Made by a program: the position numbers and the translations under genes | Notes under the pieces: generated by a model | The model's database searches: none | What the model was told of the DNA's origin: nothing | Seen by the model: the letters and a program-made list of their open reading frames with translations, nothing else | Source: Macropodus opercularis | Lineage: Eukaryota > Chordata > Actinopteri > Anabantiformes > Osphronemidae | DNA: 64,000 nt | Reading direction: 5' to 3' | Assembly: GCA_030770545.1 (NCBI GenBank) | Contig: CM061097.1 | Location: 17,006,501-17,070,500 of the forward strand | In this document: positions 50,671-61,976 of the stretch, in pieces | How the letters are laid out: each line of letters opens with the position of its first letter | Numbering within the stretch: position 1 is the first letter of the stretch

Positions 50671-51080
50671 ATGGAATCCGCTGAACCAACTCCACTTTCT
50701 TGGCCAGCCAGTGTAGAAATTGCCCTTAATGATCTGGACACTCGGCCGACAGTTCCTGGAATGAGCCGGCGCTGCAGGACCAGTTTTATGTTGGCCTGAA
50801 CGAAAGGATCAAGGACGCTCTCTCCTACCAAGCGGAGCCGACCTCGTTGGATGAACTCATTGAATTGGTCACTCGGGCCGGGCAACGCTTTTTGGAGCGA
50901 CAGCGATGCCGGAATGGACCGCGAACTCGGGTGAGTGCCTCCGACAGATTTACACCAGAGCCCATGCAGCTCGGGAGACAAAGGCTCACCGAAGAGGAAC
51001 GCCAGAGGCGCCGGAACCTGGGGCTGTGCTTTTACTGTGGCTCCAGGGGTCAATCCGGCAAAATTCAATTCAGTAGCCCC
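50671..51080 (+). pseudogene. Gypsy gag remnant
   Basis: Translation would start at the ATG at 50671. The frame is lost near 50765 and a gag-like frame resumes, including DELIELVTRAGQRFLERQR and ERQRRRNLGLCFYCGSRG. The latter holds the first half (C-x2-C) of a CCHC zinc knuckle. The His and last Cys are missing because the sequence diverges just after. Much of the usual capsid region is absent. It cannot make a working structural protein. Confidence 0.75.
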
Positions 51081-51149
51081 AGCGGGGTGGTGCTCCTGAG
51101 CGGGTCTCTGGCCAAATCCCCTGCAGCACGCCTGCTTATCTCCGTAACC

Positions 51150-52800
51150 ATTGGGACCTCACCACACTGCCGCTCGGTCTGTGCCCTTGTCCATCAATTA
51201 CATCTGCACAGGTTCAGGTACGATCTCTCAACAACACGTTACTATACTCCATTGAACTTACCACCTTGCCTGTCCCAGTTTTTCTCGACAACCACAGGCA
51301 TCAGACCACCTTCCATGTTGTGGAATCGGCCGACCCCCCAGTCATTTTAGGAATATCCTGGCTCCAAGACCACAACCCGCATATCGACTGGGCCTCGGGC
51401 AGAGTACTTGGATGGGGGTTGACATGCTCACTCACCTGCCTTCGTTCCGCTCGCCCTCCGTTTGCTGGGACATCCCCCGGAGCAGAGGAACCACCGGACC
51501 TGACCAAGGTACTGATTCAGTATCATGATTTAAAGACAGTTTTTAGCAAGAGCCGCGCCATCTCTTTGCCCCCTCACCGTCATTACAACTGGGCCATCGA
51601 GCTCCTCCCCGGAACCACGCTGCCTGGAGGCTGTTTGTATTCCCTGTCGGGACCGGAACGGGTAGCAATGGAGAGATATATCCAGGACTCCTTGGATTCT
51701 GGAATCATCCGGCCATCCACGTCACCGGCAGGGGCCGGTTTCTTTTTTGTGGACAAGAAAGACGGAAGCCTCTGGCCCTGCATTGACTACCGCGGACTCA
51801 ACCTTATCACAGTGAAGAATCGCTACCCTCTGCTGCTAATCGCTTCGGCGTTTGAATTGTTAAAGGGGGCCAAGATCTTTTCGCAACTAGACCTCAGAAA
51901 CGCTTACCACCTTGTTCAGATCCGAGAGGGGTACGAATGGAAGACCGCCTTCAATACCTCTGCCGGCCACTTTGAGGATTTGGTCATGCCCTTTGGCCTC
52001 ACTAACCAGCCGTTTTTCAAAACATGGTAAACGACATTCTGGGGGATATGATAAACCGATTTTTCTTTGTATATATCGACGATATCTTGATCTTTTCTCA
52101 GAGCAAAGCTAACCACGTCAACCATGTCCGTGCTGTTCTACAGAGACTCCTCCAGAACCAGTTGTATTGCAAAGCAGAGAAGTGCGAGTTCCACGTTTCT
52201 TCCACCACATTCCTCGGCTTCATTGTGCAGCCCGACCGTATCTCCATGGACCCAAACAAGGTACGTGCCATCAGGACCTGGCCCTCTCCACAGTCCAGGA
52301 GAGGGCCAGGTTGCCGAGCTTCTCTCCGACATCCCGCTCCCCTTAGATGTCCTAGTCACTGCCTCTTTGTACCACGTCACCTGCGCTCCAAGGTACTGCA
52401 ATTTTGTCACGACTCTCGTCTATCCGTCCATCCAGGAGTGGGCCGCACACTACGGGTCCTCTCCACGAGGTTCTGGTGGCCATCCATCCAGCCGGACACC
52501 AGGGCATACATCTGGTCACCTCTGTGTCTACCTATGAGCGCCAAGCCAATCTCCATCGCCGGCCAGCCCCTCGGTACTCAGTAGGGCAGAGGGTTTGGCT
52601 CTCCACCCGGGACATTCCGCTAAAGGTGCGTTCCCCAAAGCTGGCTCCTCGCTTCATCTGACCCTTCCCAATTACCAGGATCATCAACCCGGCTGCTGTC
52701 CGCCTTCGTCTGCCCCGAACCCTCAGGATTCATCCCACTTTCCATGTCTCACGGATCAAGCCAGTGGTTTCCAGTCCGTTCATCTGGCTCATTAACTCCC
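51150..52800 (+). pseudogene. Gypsy pol remnant (protease, reverse transcriptase, integrase pieces)
   Basis: Protease: the segment around the catalytic D-S/T-G triad is missing near 51183, but flanking VILGISWLQDHNPHIDW remains. Reverse transcriptase: GIIRPSTSPAGAGFFFVDKK, CIDYRGLNLITVKNRYPL and FSQLDLRNAYHLVQI lie in one frame. A frame break falls at about 52015-52025, then FVYIDDILIFSQ, with the catalytic YIDD intact, in the next frame. After about 52290 RNase H is lost. An H-x-x-x-H-type integrase zinc-binding piece (SVHPGVGRTLRVL) and the integrase C-terminal region (RYSVGQRVWLSTRDIPLKV) survive, but the DDE core is gone. The breaks are consistent with several separate deletions. Confidence 0.85.
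52277..52310. repeat. 13-bp-arm hairpin at the RNase H deletion junction
   Basis: CCTGGCCCTCTCC (52277-52289) and GGAGAGGGCCAGG (52298-52310) are exact reverse complements around an 8-base loop. It falls where the reverse transcriptase thumb passes abruptly into integrase-like sequence, so it likely marks the deletion event. Confidence 0.7.
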
Positions 52801-53341
52801 TTCTTAAGCTCTTTCCTCAGCTCACTTCGCCGTCTGACCGTCGTTGCTTTCTCGACACATGACCTGCCTAGGACCTCGTCTCGCCAACCGAGAGTTCTCG
52901 TTTTTGTTGGAGTTATCTTGTGCCTGTTTTTTTTCTCTGACTGCCTGAGACCTGACTCTCTCTGCTCTGTGTCCTGGTGGGCCATGCCGCCTCTGCCTGC
53001 ACCAGTAAGTGTGTATTGAGACACTGTCCGCCGGACCCGGCTACGAGCGCCTGTGGTGCGCCGTCGGCCTTTCCGCAACCGCTCTGGACCTATCGGCTAT
53101 TTTTTTTTTCGCCTCGCTTTTTTTTTTTTTTAAATGATCCTTAGATTACTCGTTGCCGCCCGGTTGTTTTGTCTTCCTGCCTGCTCACTCGCTTTTCAAG
53201 TCACAGGAAGGATCCGCCTCGTCAGTTGCCGCGCTGCGAACTGAACCCGGAAATCCCCAAATCCATCCCCAGCGGCCCGGTGGAGATTACCCACTCTGTG
53301 ATCCCCGACCAAGCCACGCCTCTCTGCCACACCTTCCCGGA

Positions 53342-53704
53342 CCACCTCACTCTCTATCATAATCCCCAGGTTCTCAACCCATTCCCTTCTCGCCTGCTGT
53401 CATCCTCCACCGCCTTCCTGGGCTGCTGACTCTCACACGCTACTCACGTTCAGAACCGGTAGTAGGTAACTCGATCTCTCTCTCTCTCTGACGATTTTCC
53501 CTGTTAGTCCAAGTCTTGACCTGTTGTCTCTGCTTCTCAGATCCGGAAGTGCCGGAGATCAGACTACCATACGCTTCATCATATTTCGTCTGCCCCTCAT
53601 ATCTGTTACTACTGTTACAATAAACTCGTTAATATTTATCCCTCGACTTGGTTCAGCCTATTCCATCTCCCTCCCTCCCTAATTCTGTCACCGTAATTAT
53701 AACA
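53342..53704 (+). repeat. Gypsy 3' LTR (inner boundary uncertain)
   Basis: It matches 50285-50653 nearly base for base, with a shorter CT run, the loss of a 16-base segment and two small insertions. It ends CACCGTAATTATAACA. The true LTR may begin further left than 53342, because the 5' copy used for comparison looks truncated. Poly-T runs at 53101-53131 lie in the internal 3' region. Confidence 0.82.
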
Positions 53705-56700
53705 ATGACATCAAGGGTAGCTTCAGAGTGTAGGAGCCTTTCCTCTAAAAAGCAACAACACATTTTATTATTTTGCTATGTTTTGATCACTTATTTAATA
53801 TTAGTGGATATCTATTTGAGTCTTGTTGATATTTGCCTGTTTAGCCACAAACACACACCCCCTGAGCTTACTCGTCCATACTCCGTCCTGCTCTCTTGGT
53901 TCACTATGCAATTGTACTGCAGGTCAGAAAGAGAATGAACTGTGGCAGATATATCTAGAAATTAAATGGTGTTTCGGTGCTTTCATTTTCTGAATCTAAC
54001 TAGAGCACATTCTGTGCCAAATGCTGGTTTTCATCTCTTTTTCAAAACGGTTTGATGTGAAGAAAAAAAAAATAGAATCTGTTCATACGCAGACTGTAAA
54101 TCACTGTTGTGATACCACCTTTTAATAGAAGTCAGATACAATAGAAAGTGCACAGATAGAAACACATTGTACAGAAAATGGCAACAAATGGCAGGCAGCA
54201 AAGGAAGCAGAAACAGATACATAATCCCTACCGAGTACTTGCATTGAGAAAATACAAGGATTAGTGTAGTGTTGGTGACACAGAGAAATGTAGAGTTGAG
54301 TGTTAATCAACTTTTAACTCCTTCAGGAATAATAAAATACAGCAAAATTCCAACACAGTATAGAACTCAGACTGGCACACTGTACTTGGCTGTGTCTGAA
54401 ATATTTGTGTCCATTCATACAGTTCACATAAACAATCATATGTGGGGGTTTTTCCACACACTGGGCAGTATCAGCTGTACAGTACATTTGACTTTAAATC
54501 AAACACTGCTTAGAAGTGAATGAATATGCTTTTGGTTTTAAGAAGAAAAGTGGCAGTGTAGCTGCACTATACAATACTGTATGTCCTTGGGAAATCTGCT
54601 TTGAAAGAGCTACAGATTCTACACAGCTGAATGTACAGTAATTAGCATCAAATTGACACAGAGACTCCGCTCTCAACAGGATCAGGCTGAATTGTTTTAA
54701 TTTCATTTAATTTTCAACAATCTGTTGTTGTACAGATGTGCTTTCCAACCCTCTCCAAGCTCTTCTGTCTAGAGAGACGAGACAGCCACGGCTTATTTCA
54801 GTTGTGGATGGAGTTAAAATAAATCACTATTTGTGGGTTCATTTCCTTAGTATTTGTGAAGGTCAATGCCATATATTAGGTTTTGGCTACACGGACAGTG
54901 CCTTTCAGATCAATCGTGGTTGTTTTTGCTCTTTGGTGTGTTTGGGAAATTGTTACAGTTATCTAAACTATGTAACACTGTGCACAGCCTCTGTGTATTC
55001 TGAAAAATACAGGGGCAAAAGAGGGCAGCGACTATTAAAACCCGATAAAACCTAGAGCAAATAATCAATGATGCTGCTTGGCTGTTAAGTAGAAATGCAA
55101 GGTTAAAGTGAGGTTAATGTATGTGAATGTGATTAAAGTCATGAAACTAGAGGTTCACTCTGCCTGAAGGATAAAGTCAGTGATATAGAGGTACAGTAGA
55201 AGCTGTGGAATGTAGTGTTCAGACAGCCCACAATATGGCCAGGGTGAGGTACATGTTTGTATAGTAACAGGCACATGTTTGTATAGTAACAGACACTGTT
55301 ACTTATAACAACACAACACAGATACTTATAATTCTACATCGAGGTTAGTTCTTTGTTCAGAGCATAATCAAAACGCCACATTCAGAAGTAGGTTCACAAA
55401 ACAAAGCACAGGACAATTCTGTAGATACTGTAGTTAAGAGTATTTTCACAATAATCAGATCGCAGCAACACACATGATTACATCATTTACATATTGCCGA
55501 AGTTATTGTGGTTAAATTGGCAGATGGCCTTGACAACACTTGCACATGATGCAATTTAACCTGGATGAAGCATCATCTACACATATACACAGTTTGTAAA
55601 TTGAAACCCAGTGTAAGTGTTACATCAGTGAATGGAAGGCCAATAAATGATTGACTGTGTGTCACTGTGGCAGTGCAATGCACCAATATATCCCCACCTT
55701 CAAAACATGCGCACACACTTCACCATTCACCCCCCCAACATGGCATCTTTGTTTTTCCCCCTGTTCATTGATGAAACCTCCTGTGGGTATGTGCTATATA
55801 CCCTTATGTGTGAGGTGCTTCTGCATGTTACACTGGTTGTCCTCTCCACCCTCTGCTGTAATTAGTATGATTGGAGAGCAGGGGATGGATAGAAACACAG
55901 GAAGAGACTGTGCTGATGAGACTATTCACCCTGCCATATAGCCTGCCTGGCGCCTCTCCTCAGCTACAAGCCGGCATCCTTTATCTCTATCGTTAAAGCT
56001 CTCATCTATGTGTGTGTGCGCGCTAAAAAGGCAGAGAAAGAGCCTGCTGTATGCTCTTTTAAAAAACACACGTTGAACAAAACTGATTACACAGTCATTA
56101 AATACCAGCTACTTGTACAATTACATCTTCTGGACAAGCTTAAGATTCAAATTCAACCCTAATAACATTAAGACTCATTCTGCATTGCAAAGAGCATAAC
56201 CATAGGGTTTTTGATTGCAGTTTAGATAGTTGGGCAGTTGCCTATGAATGCTAGAATTGGTGGATCGACTCCTGGTTCCTGCACAACAGACACAATTTTC
56301 ATTCCTTTAATGGCTGTCCCCATGAGAAATTCCTCAAGGTGGTTAATAAACAGTACCATCTAAAGGGTAAGTGAGTTGGATTCTTTGACTTTGGTGCCAT
56401 TCACATAAAACAGGCACCAAGATGTCTGGGGAAGGATGTTAATGTGCAGAAATCAGAAATGTGCATGCTGAACATCTGGATAATTTTTATGGCTGACATC
56501 TTCAAGAATCAACACATTTTGGACATTGCGTGCATGTGCAATGCATCAATGGTTTCTGAACTATGCACCAACCTATTTCCAAAAGATGATTTTCACTGTA
56601 GAGTAATCTAGTGCCAAACATGAAATATTTCTCTTAATAATATCTCCTTAGCAATATAATTGAATCAACCACACAGAGTTCAGTTCAGTAAACACGCAAA

Positions 56701-57185
56701 GTAACCCACTACAGAGTCGAGAAGAAGGAAGGAAGAAGACTATGATCCCTGATTAGACAGAACAGCACAGAAATAGTTGACATGAAAATAACCTTTTGGG
56801 TTATTTAAACCATAAACATCTTTCATATTACAACAAAACTCTGACTGTGATATCATCACACAGAGCTGCCATGGGCTCTAAAAAAAACACTTGAACACAG
56901 TAAAAAAAAAACACTCTGCTGAGTGATTGTAGACACTTGCACTCACTGTAAACACTTAAATGTTGACAGATCTAACACTTTACACGTTACTCCACACATT
57001 TAATGAAAGCATAACAAGTTTCAACTACAGGCACTGCCCTAAATCTGTATATGCAACACACAGTATTTCTTTTAGAATACACATCTGTGTTTCTTTTAGA
57101 AGATAGAACTCTCCTCTGTTGCATTTTATGATGTTTCTTTTATTTTCTTCCCTGTTAAATGGTTTTGGGTTTCTAAAACCCTCAT
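53705..57185. other. No gene recognised
   Basis: AT-rich intergenic DNA. A 22-bp tandem duplication (ACATGTTTGTATAGTAACAG twice) sits near 55251-55291. Open frames at 54738-55055 and 55651-55941 lack motifs. Nothing else is seen. Confidence 0.4.
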
Positions 57186-57189
57186 GCTG

Positions 57190-57440
57190 TATTCATCTAC
57201 CCATTATCTGAACCATTTCTGCTTGTAAGGGTGATAGACGGTCTCGCTCTCTCTCTTTTACAAGAGATGCACCCCTGGACAGGTCGCCAGTCAACCATTC
57301 ACATGCACAAGTAATTCTTATTATAAATATGATTATAATACGATAATAATGATAATACGATAACTGTGTACATAGGCAGCCACAGAGACACTTGCAGAAC
57401 ATACAAATTCCACACAGAAAGGCGTCTGGCAATTCCCAGG
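57190..57440 (-). mobile_element. Diverged antisense SINE (Mermaid/DANA-like)
   Basis: It contains CATCTACCCATTATCTGAAC, GACAGGTCGCCAGTCAACCATT, CATAGGCAGCCACAGAGACA and ACATACAAATTCCACACAGAAAGG. These are the reverse-complement order of the SINE body at 43080-43372. The A/B-box head is missing or too diverged to see. Confidence 0.6.
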
Positions 57441-58000
57441 ACTGCCTTGTTTTGTTTCTTTTTAGTGATATTGATATTACTGCGATATTGCAGCTTTTAT
57501 CCTATAATTTAGTCAGTTGTATTACAGTGCAATCAAAGAGCATAGGGACTGTAAATGTCTTGTTAGGTTTTACTCATTGAACAGCTGCCTTTGTGAAACT
57601 GTATCTCATATACAGTATGTGAGTTAATGTTTACTGTATGTGTCATGTCACTGTGCGCAAAAGAATGGGAAAAGAATGTTATTTTACCAGCATTGCTGTG
57701 GAATCAAATCATATATACAACATATTGTAGGGTAGATGGCCTCTGGTTTCCTTCTGGCGTAGTTTAATTTAGTAGTAGTACTTATAAAGTTTTCAACAAC
57801 ATTTTCAGCTGAACTGCTAAATGACATCCTATGCCAGAAACTGTGTGGGATGTTTTACCTTTCACATCAGGATTACGTGTGTGTCTGAAAAAGACAGGGG
57901 CTGAATAATGGGTGTCAAAAGTTAAGGATTCTCTGTATGTGATGGTAAAACTCCAAAGGGTTTCAGTTGGTGACAGAATGTAATGGATTGCAATTTAAAC
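57441..58000. other. No gene recognised
   Basis: AT-rich DNA between the SINE remnant and the composite repeat; nothing supportable. Confidence 0.35.
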
Positions 58001-58383
58001 TAGAAAAGCATTTCCATAAGTAAATGCACTGTGAATGCTTTATGCTGAATGTATTCGCAATAACTGCTAACTGCAGCTCGAGACTTTAAAACGTTCTTAA
58101 AAGTAGCTTAAGAAAAATAGAAGTGGATAGAATAGGGTTGTACAGGTCCAGAAGTTAAAAGTCTTAAATTTCAAAATAAAGCATAATGAAAAAATATTAA
58201 GTATTAATAATTTAATAAAACACAGGTGAGTTGATCTACACAGTAAAAGTATAGATAACCCCTAAGATATGTTGATTGAATTTTGCAAGACTTTCCTGAC
58301 ATTGTTGAAGCTTTAAAAGCTTTGTTACAACAAGCAGAACATCCAGATTCAATGTGCTGGTAACAAACATCAGCATGAAGACA

Positions 58384-58452
58384 GTTGCCTCGGCCGGGGT
58401 TTGAACCGGGATCTCCCGCTTTGCAGTGCAGCAGAGTAACCGCTCGGCCATT
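58384..58452 (-). repeat. tRNA-like segment 1 (pol III promoter-like, not a functional tRNA)
   Basis: On the minus strand GGCCGAGCGGTTACTCTGCT resembles an A box and CCCGGTTCAAACCCCGG a B box with a T stem-loop. The segments that should form the acceptor stem do not pair, so it is a tRNA-derived repeat head rather than a tRNA gene. Confidence 0.6.
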
Positions 58453-58529
58453 TAAACAGCTGAAAGTGACTACGCCCAAAGGTGTATTAGACCCTCAGCT
58501 TGGTAACAAACATCAATCTAAAAACAATT

Positions 58530-58607
58530 GTCTCGACCGGGGATTGAACCAGTGGCCTCTGGCTCTGGAGCTCACCGCATTATCCACTAGGCCACTGGGC
58601 TGCTAGA
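58530..58607 (-). repeat. tRNA-like segment 2
   Basis: The minus strand reads GGCCTAGTGGATAATGCGGT (A-box-like), then CACTGGTTCAATCCCCGGTC (B-box-like). The acceptor ends do not pair. It lies 145 bp from segment 1 in the same orientation and is clearly related in its flanks (GGTAACAAACATCA). Confidence 0.6.
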
Positions 58608-59154
58608 AATGTCTGTTCGCGAAGGTCTATAAGAGGCTGACAGCAGCAGCAGCTGCGGCTATGAAACGATAGAAACGAAGCCCGCTAAACGGGTTCGTAG
58701 CGGCGAAACCGTAACAGTAATCACAACAACCATGACATCAAATGAAAGCCAAGACTTTAATCTACAACCTGTGTGAGTTTCATGTCGAAAAGCTGACAAT
58801 TGTTGAATTTATATCGAGTTCAAAACGTTCAGATGTGTCTTTTCTGTCTCGCGAGCCAGGCGAATTAATGGCGGCCGCTGCCGCCGGTACGAGACAAATA
58901 CGGCGAAATGTGCCGGTCTTTCGAGTTTGTCATGTGCCCAGTTAGCAAGTAGACAAGTGTGTCTACATCTGAGTGAAAGAATCTTTTAAAAAGAGCGAAA
59001 ATTGCGGCCGTAGCGACACACTGTTTAAGGCATCAAAGCTCAAACAGCGTAACACAGAACTATTTCTCTGCAATGCTCAGGACAACCAGAAGATGGCGCT
59101 TTAGGTACAAGAACGGAGGTGACCGAACCTTCCCAAGCATTGTTACAACAAGCA

Positions 59155-59225
59155 GAACATAGATGCCTTGAGCGGGATTTGAACTGGGGTCTCTTGCGGG
59201 AGTGTGCAGTTGCCCTATACAGCTT
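59155..59225 (-). repeat. tRNA-like segment 3 (degraded)
   Basis: The minus strand has CCCCAGTTCAAATCCCGCTC (B-box-like) preceded by a decayed A-box region. It is followed on the plus strand by the CATTCATTTTCAATGGGG module, as is the copy at 61625-61690. Confidence 0.5.
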
Positions 59226-59649
59226 CCCATTCATTTTCAATGGGGGAAAAAAAGTGAAAATAGCTTAATATTTCAAAAAGTATAAAAGATATCAAAAAGT
59301 TGTATAGACGCACTCGATTCCCGGAAAAGCTGCACATTTTAATATTTGAATGGTTCCTATAGCTCAAATAGTGCAAATAGAGTTAGATGCCAAAAAGCGT
59401 ACGGAAGAACTATAATAATAATAATAACTAGAAAAAGCATTTCCATAAGAAAATGCACTGTGAATGCTGACATGCTGAACGAATTCCATTGAATTGGTTA
59501 AACTGCTGAAGCAGTTAAAACATAGCTAAATGGAGCACAATTTGTTTGAATGTTTGTAGAAGTAGAAAGAGTTGAACAACTTGAACTTTGAATTCTAAAG
59601 TATTGCTAAAAATGCTAGAGCAGTTAAGATGAATGGAGCACAATTTGTT

Positions 59650-60340
59650 TGAATTTCTGAAGTTTGCCATGAGTGGGATTTGAACCCATGGTTCCTACAG
59701 CAGAGGGTAGTTGCTTAACCATTACACTACTCAGTAGCATACAAGATGCAAAGCTGGAGGAACATAGGAGATGAAAAAAGGCAGTTGAAGAAAGTTGAAA
59801 TAGATTGATAAAAGTGCTAAAAGTGTAGTTCAAAAGCATTAAAAATCATACTTTTAAATAATGCCATGATGTTTGCAGAAGTTGAAGCAGTTGAAGAAAG
59901 TTGAATTAGAATGAATTCCATAGTATTGCTGAAACTGCTGAAGCAGTTAAAACATAGCTGAACGGAGCACAATTTGTTTGAATGTTTGTAGAAGCTGAAA
60001 CAAATATATTAATAAAAGTGCAGTTTAAAAGCATTAAAAATGTGACTTGTAAATTTTGCCATGAGCAGGAATTGAACTCAAGATTCCCACAGCACAAGAC
60101 AATCACTTAACCACTACACTATTGAGCAGCACACATGAGAAAAAGCTAGAGGACCATAGGAGAAGTAAAAAGTAGAAGTAGAAAGAGTTGAATAAATTTG
60201 AAATACATTGCTAAAATTGCTCCAGCTTTAGATTAAAATTGTTACAGATCTTATTTTTATAGCAAGCCCACAGTTGGATTTGAAGTCAAGATTACTAGAG
60301 CAGAGAGCAGTTGTTTAACCACTACACTAGTGACAAGTTA
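59650..60340 (-). repeat. Three tRNA-like segments (4-6)
   Basis: Segments at about 59655-59740, 60057-60137 and 60268-60340 share, on the minus strand, TAGTGTAATGGTTAAGCAAC-like A boxes and GGTTCAAATCCCACTCATGG-like B boxes, with increasing decay. They are spaced 200-400 bp apart in one orientation, with ATTTGTTTGAATGTTTGTAG-type spacers. This pattern suggests repeated amplification of one tRNA-headed unit. Confidence 0.55.
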
Positions 60341-60381
60341 ATAAGAAACAGCTGAAGCAGGTTCCATAGAGATTGCAAGCA

Positions 60382-60738
60382 GTTTTAAAAGTACCATCAG
60401 GTGCAATCTACTGATTGGTGGGCCAACAATTAGCACATAGCACAACATGCTAATCATCAAAGCCCAAACAGCTTGTTTTGGATGTCATTAGCTTGCCATG
60501 CAGTGTGAAGGTCATTTCTTGTCACAGCAGTTTCACTTAGGGTGTTGACAACTATTTCTATAAAACGTGAATGTTAAGCGCATCAAACGTTTACATCTAA
60601 CACAAAGTACAGCCAACATTGCAATTCAATTGTTAATTTGCAGCAGCAGTCACTATTTATGAGCTGAAGCTGTTTTTCTGGGAAGGAGGTGTGAATATTC
60701 AAATGTGACCACCCCCACTTTTAAAAGTCCTATAATGC
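60382..60738. repeat. 357-bp direct repeat, copy 1
   Basis: It runs from TACCATCAGGTGCAATCTAC to CACTTTTAAAAGTCCTATAATGC and matches 61125-61481 almost base for base at a constant 743-bp offset. No coding frame. It holds GTCATTAGCTTGCCATGCAG and TATAAAACGTGAATGTTAAG in both copies. Confidence 0.85.
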
Positions 60739-61124
60739 TTCCAGAAACATTGAAGAGTTATTGGTGTTGAAATCAACTTCTGAAACCGTTGACAGAGTGT
60801 TACAGAAACCAGTAAAAGGGTCTGTACAATATATTGTGTACATGAGAGGCTTAAACAGGAAAAGCAGGATTTTAAAAGAATAAAGTTGAAATATATTGAT
60901 AAAAGTGCAGTTTAAAAGCCTTAAAAATGCAGAAATACTTTGCTACTACACTAGTGACAAGTTAATATGAAACAGCTGAAGCAGTTAAAACAAACAGCAG
61001 GAATTGTTTGGATGTTTGCAGAGCTTTTTTAACATGCCCACAGCAGAAGTTAGAGTACTGCTTCAAAACTGAAGTTATGTATTTGAAACAAAGAGGAGAA
61101 AAGGTATCAAACAGACTGCAGGCA

Positions 61125-61481
61125 GGTTTGAAAATACCATCAGGTGCAATCTCCTGATAAGTGGGCCAACAATTAGCACATTGCACAACATGCTAATCAT
61201 CAAAGCCCAAACAGCTTGTTTTGGATGTCATTAGCTTGCCATGCAGTGTGAACGTCATTTCTTGTCACAGCAGTTTCAGTTAGGGTGTTGACAACTATTT
61301 CTATAAAACGTGAATGTTAAGCACATCAAACGTTTACATCTCACACAAAGTACAGCCAGCATTGTAATTCAATTGTTAATTTGCAGCAGCAGTCAGTATT
61401 TATAAGTTGAAGCTGTTTTTCTGGGAAGGAGGTGTGAATATTCAAATGTGACCACCCCCACTTTTAAAACTCCTATAATGC
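61125..61481. repeat. 357-bp direct repeat, copy 2
   Basis: The second copy of 60382-60738 differs by a handful of substitutions (for example GTGCAATCTCCTGATAAGTG). The near identity implies a recent tandem duplication or insertion of the same element twice. Confidence 0.85.
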
Positions 61482-61624
61482 AATTGTTAGAAATCATACT
61501 TTTAAATAATGCCATGTGAAGTTGAAGCAGTTGAAGAAAGTTAAAATAGATTGATAAAAGTGGTAAAAAGTTTGGCAGCTCCAGGACTGGTTTAATAGAT
61601 GAGTTGCTTGCAAAGGCTTAGATG

Positions 61625-61690
61625 CCATCAGTGGGGTTTGAACCGCAGTCTTCTGCGGGAGAGTCCAATTGGTCTATAGCAGTTTCCATT
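61625..61690 (-). repeat. tRNA-like segment 7 (degraded)
   Basis: The minus strand has GACTGCGGTTCAAACCCCAC (B-box-like). As at 59155-59225, it is followed by TCCATTCATTTTCAATGGGG. Confidence 0.5.
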
Positions 61691-61893
61691 CATTTTCAAT
61701 GGGGAAAATTTGTTGAAAATAGCTTAATATTCCAAAAAGTATAAAAGGTATCAATAAGCAAAATGGAAGCACTCGAGTCCCGAAAAAGCTGAATATTTTA
61801 ATAGTTGAACGGTTCCTATAGCTCAAACGGTGCGGCCGGAGTTAGGTGCCGTAAAGTGTACGGATTAATAATAATAAAGATTTGAAAAACAAA

Positions 61894-61972
61894 CCTGTGA
61901 ATGCTATCAGCATTCACAGGGATAAAAAAGATTAGGAAAACAATACTGTGAATGCTTTAAAGCATTCACAGT
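61894..61972. repeat. Two adjacent near-perfect palindromes of repeat ends
   Basis: CCTGTGAATGCT (61894-61905) pairs with AGCATTCACAGG (61909-61920) across a 3-base loop. ACTGTGAATGCTTT (61945-61958) is followed directly by its reverse complement (61959-61972), giving a 28-bp perfect palindrome. Both carry the TGTGAATGC end motif of the composite, so they look like head-to-head joined element ends or terminal hairpins. Confidence 0.8.
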
Positions 61973-61976
61973 GATT

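Larger units (their letters stand above)
50285..53704 (+). mobile_element. Ty3/Gypsy LTR retrotransposon, internally deleted
   Basis: Two near-identical terminal repeats (50285-50653 and 53342-53704) flank gag-like and pol-like sequence in one orientation. Order is LTR, gag, protease remnant, reverse transcriptase, short integrase pieces, long T-rich 3' region, LTR. About 2.7 kb of internal DNA is present, far less than the 4-5 kb expected. Loss of the protease active site, RNase H and integrase core, plus frameshifts, makes it inactive. The 5' LTR seems cut at its outer end because homology with the 3' LTR starts exactly where satellite DNA stops, and no TG terminus is seen there. A chromovirus-like group is likely from the RT and integrase style. 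Confidence 0.9.
58009..61976. mobile_element. Composite of nested non-autonomous repeats with CACTGTGAATGC inverted ends
   Basis: The left end reads AAGCATTTCCATAAGTAAATG then CACTGTGAATGCTT (58027-58040). The same start recurs at about 59434-59468. The right end closes with AAGCATTCACAGTG at 61960-61973, the reverse complement. Between them, the module CATTCATTTTCAATGGGG...GGTTCCTATAGCTCAAA...GTGTACGGA recurs at about 59228-59404 and 61687-61864, each followed by an AATAATAATAA tract. tRNA-like segments recur seven times. No transposase is seen, so any element here is non-autonomous or several are nested. Family not named. Confidence 0.6.

Noticed and set aside
58384..58607. Possible functional tRNA genes
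   Set aside because: A- and B-box-like motifs are present but the acceptor stems do not pair, and related decayed copies lie nearby; they are tRNA-derived repeats.
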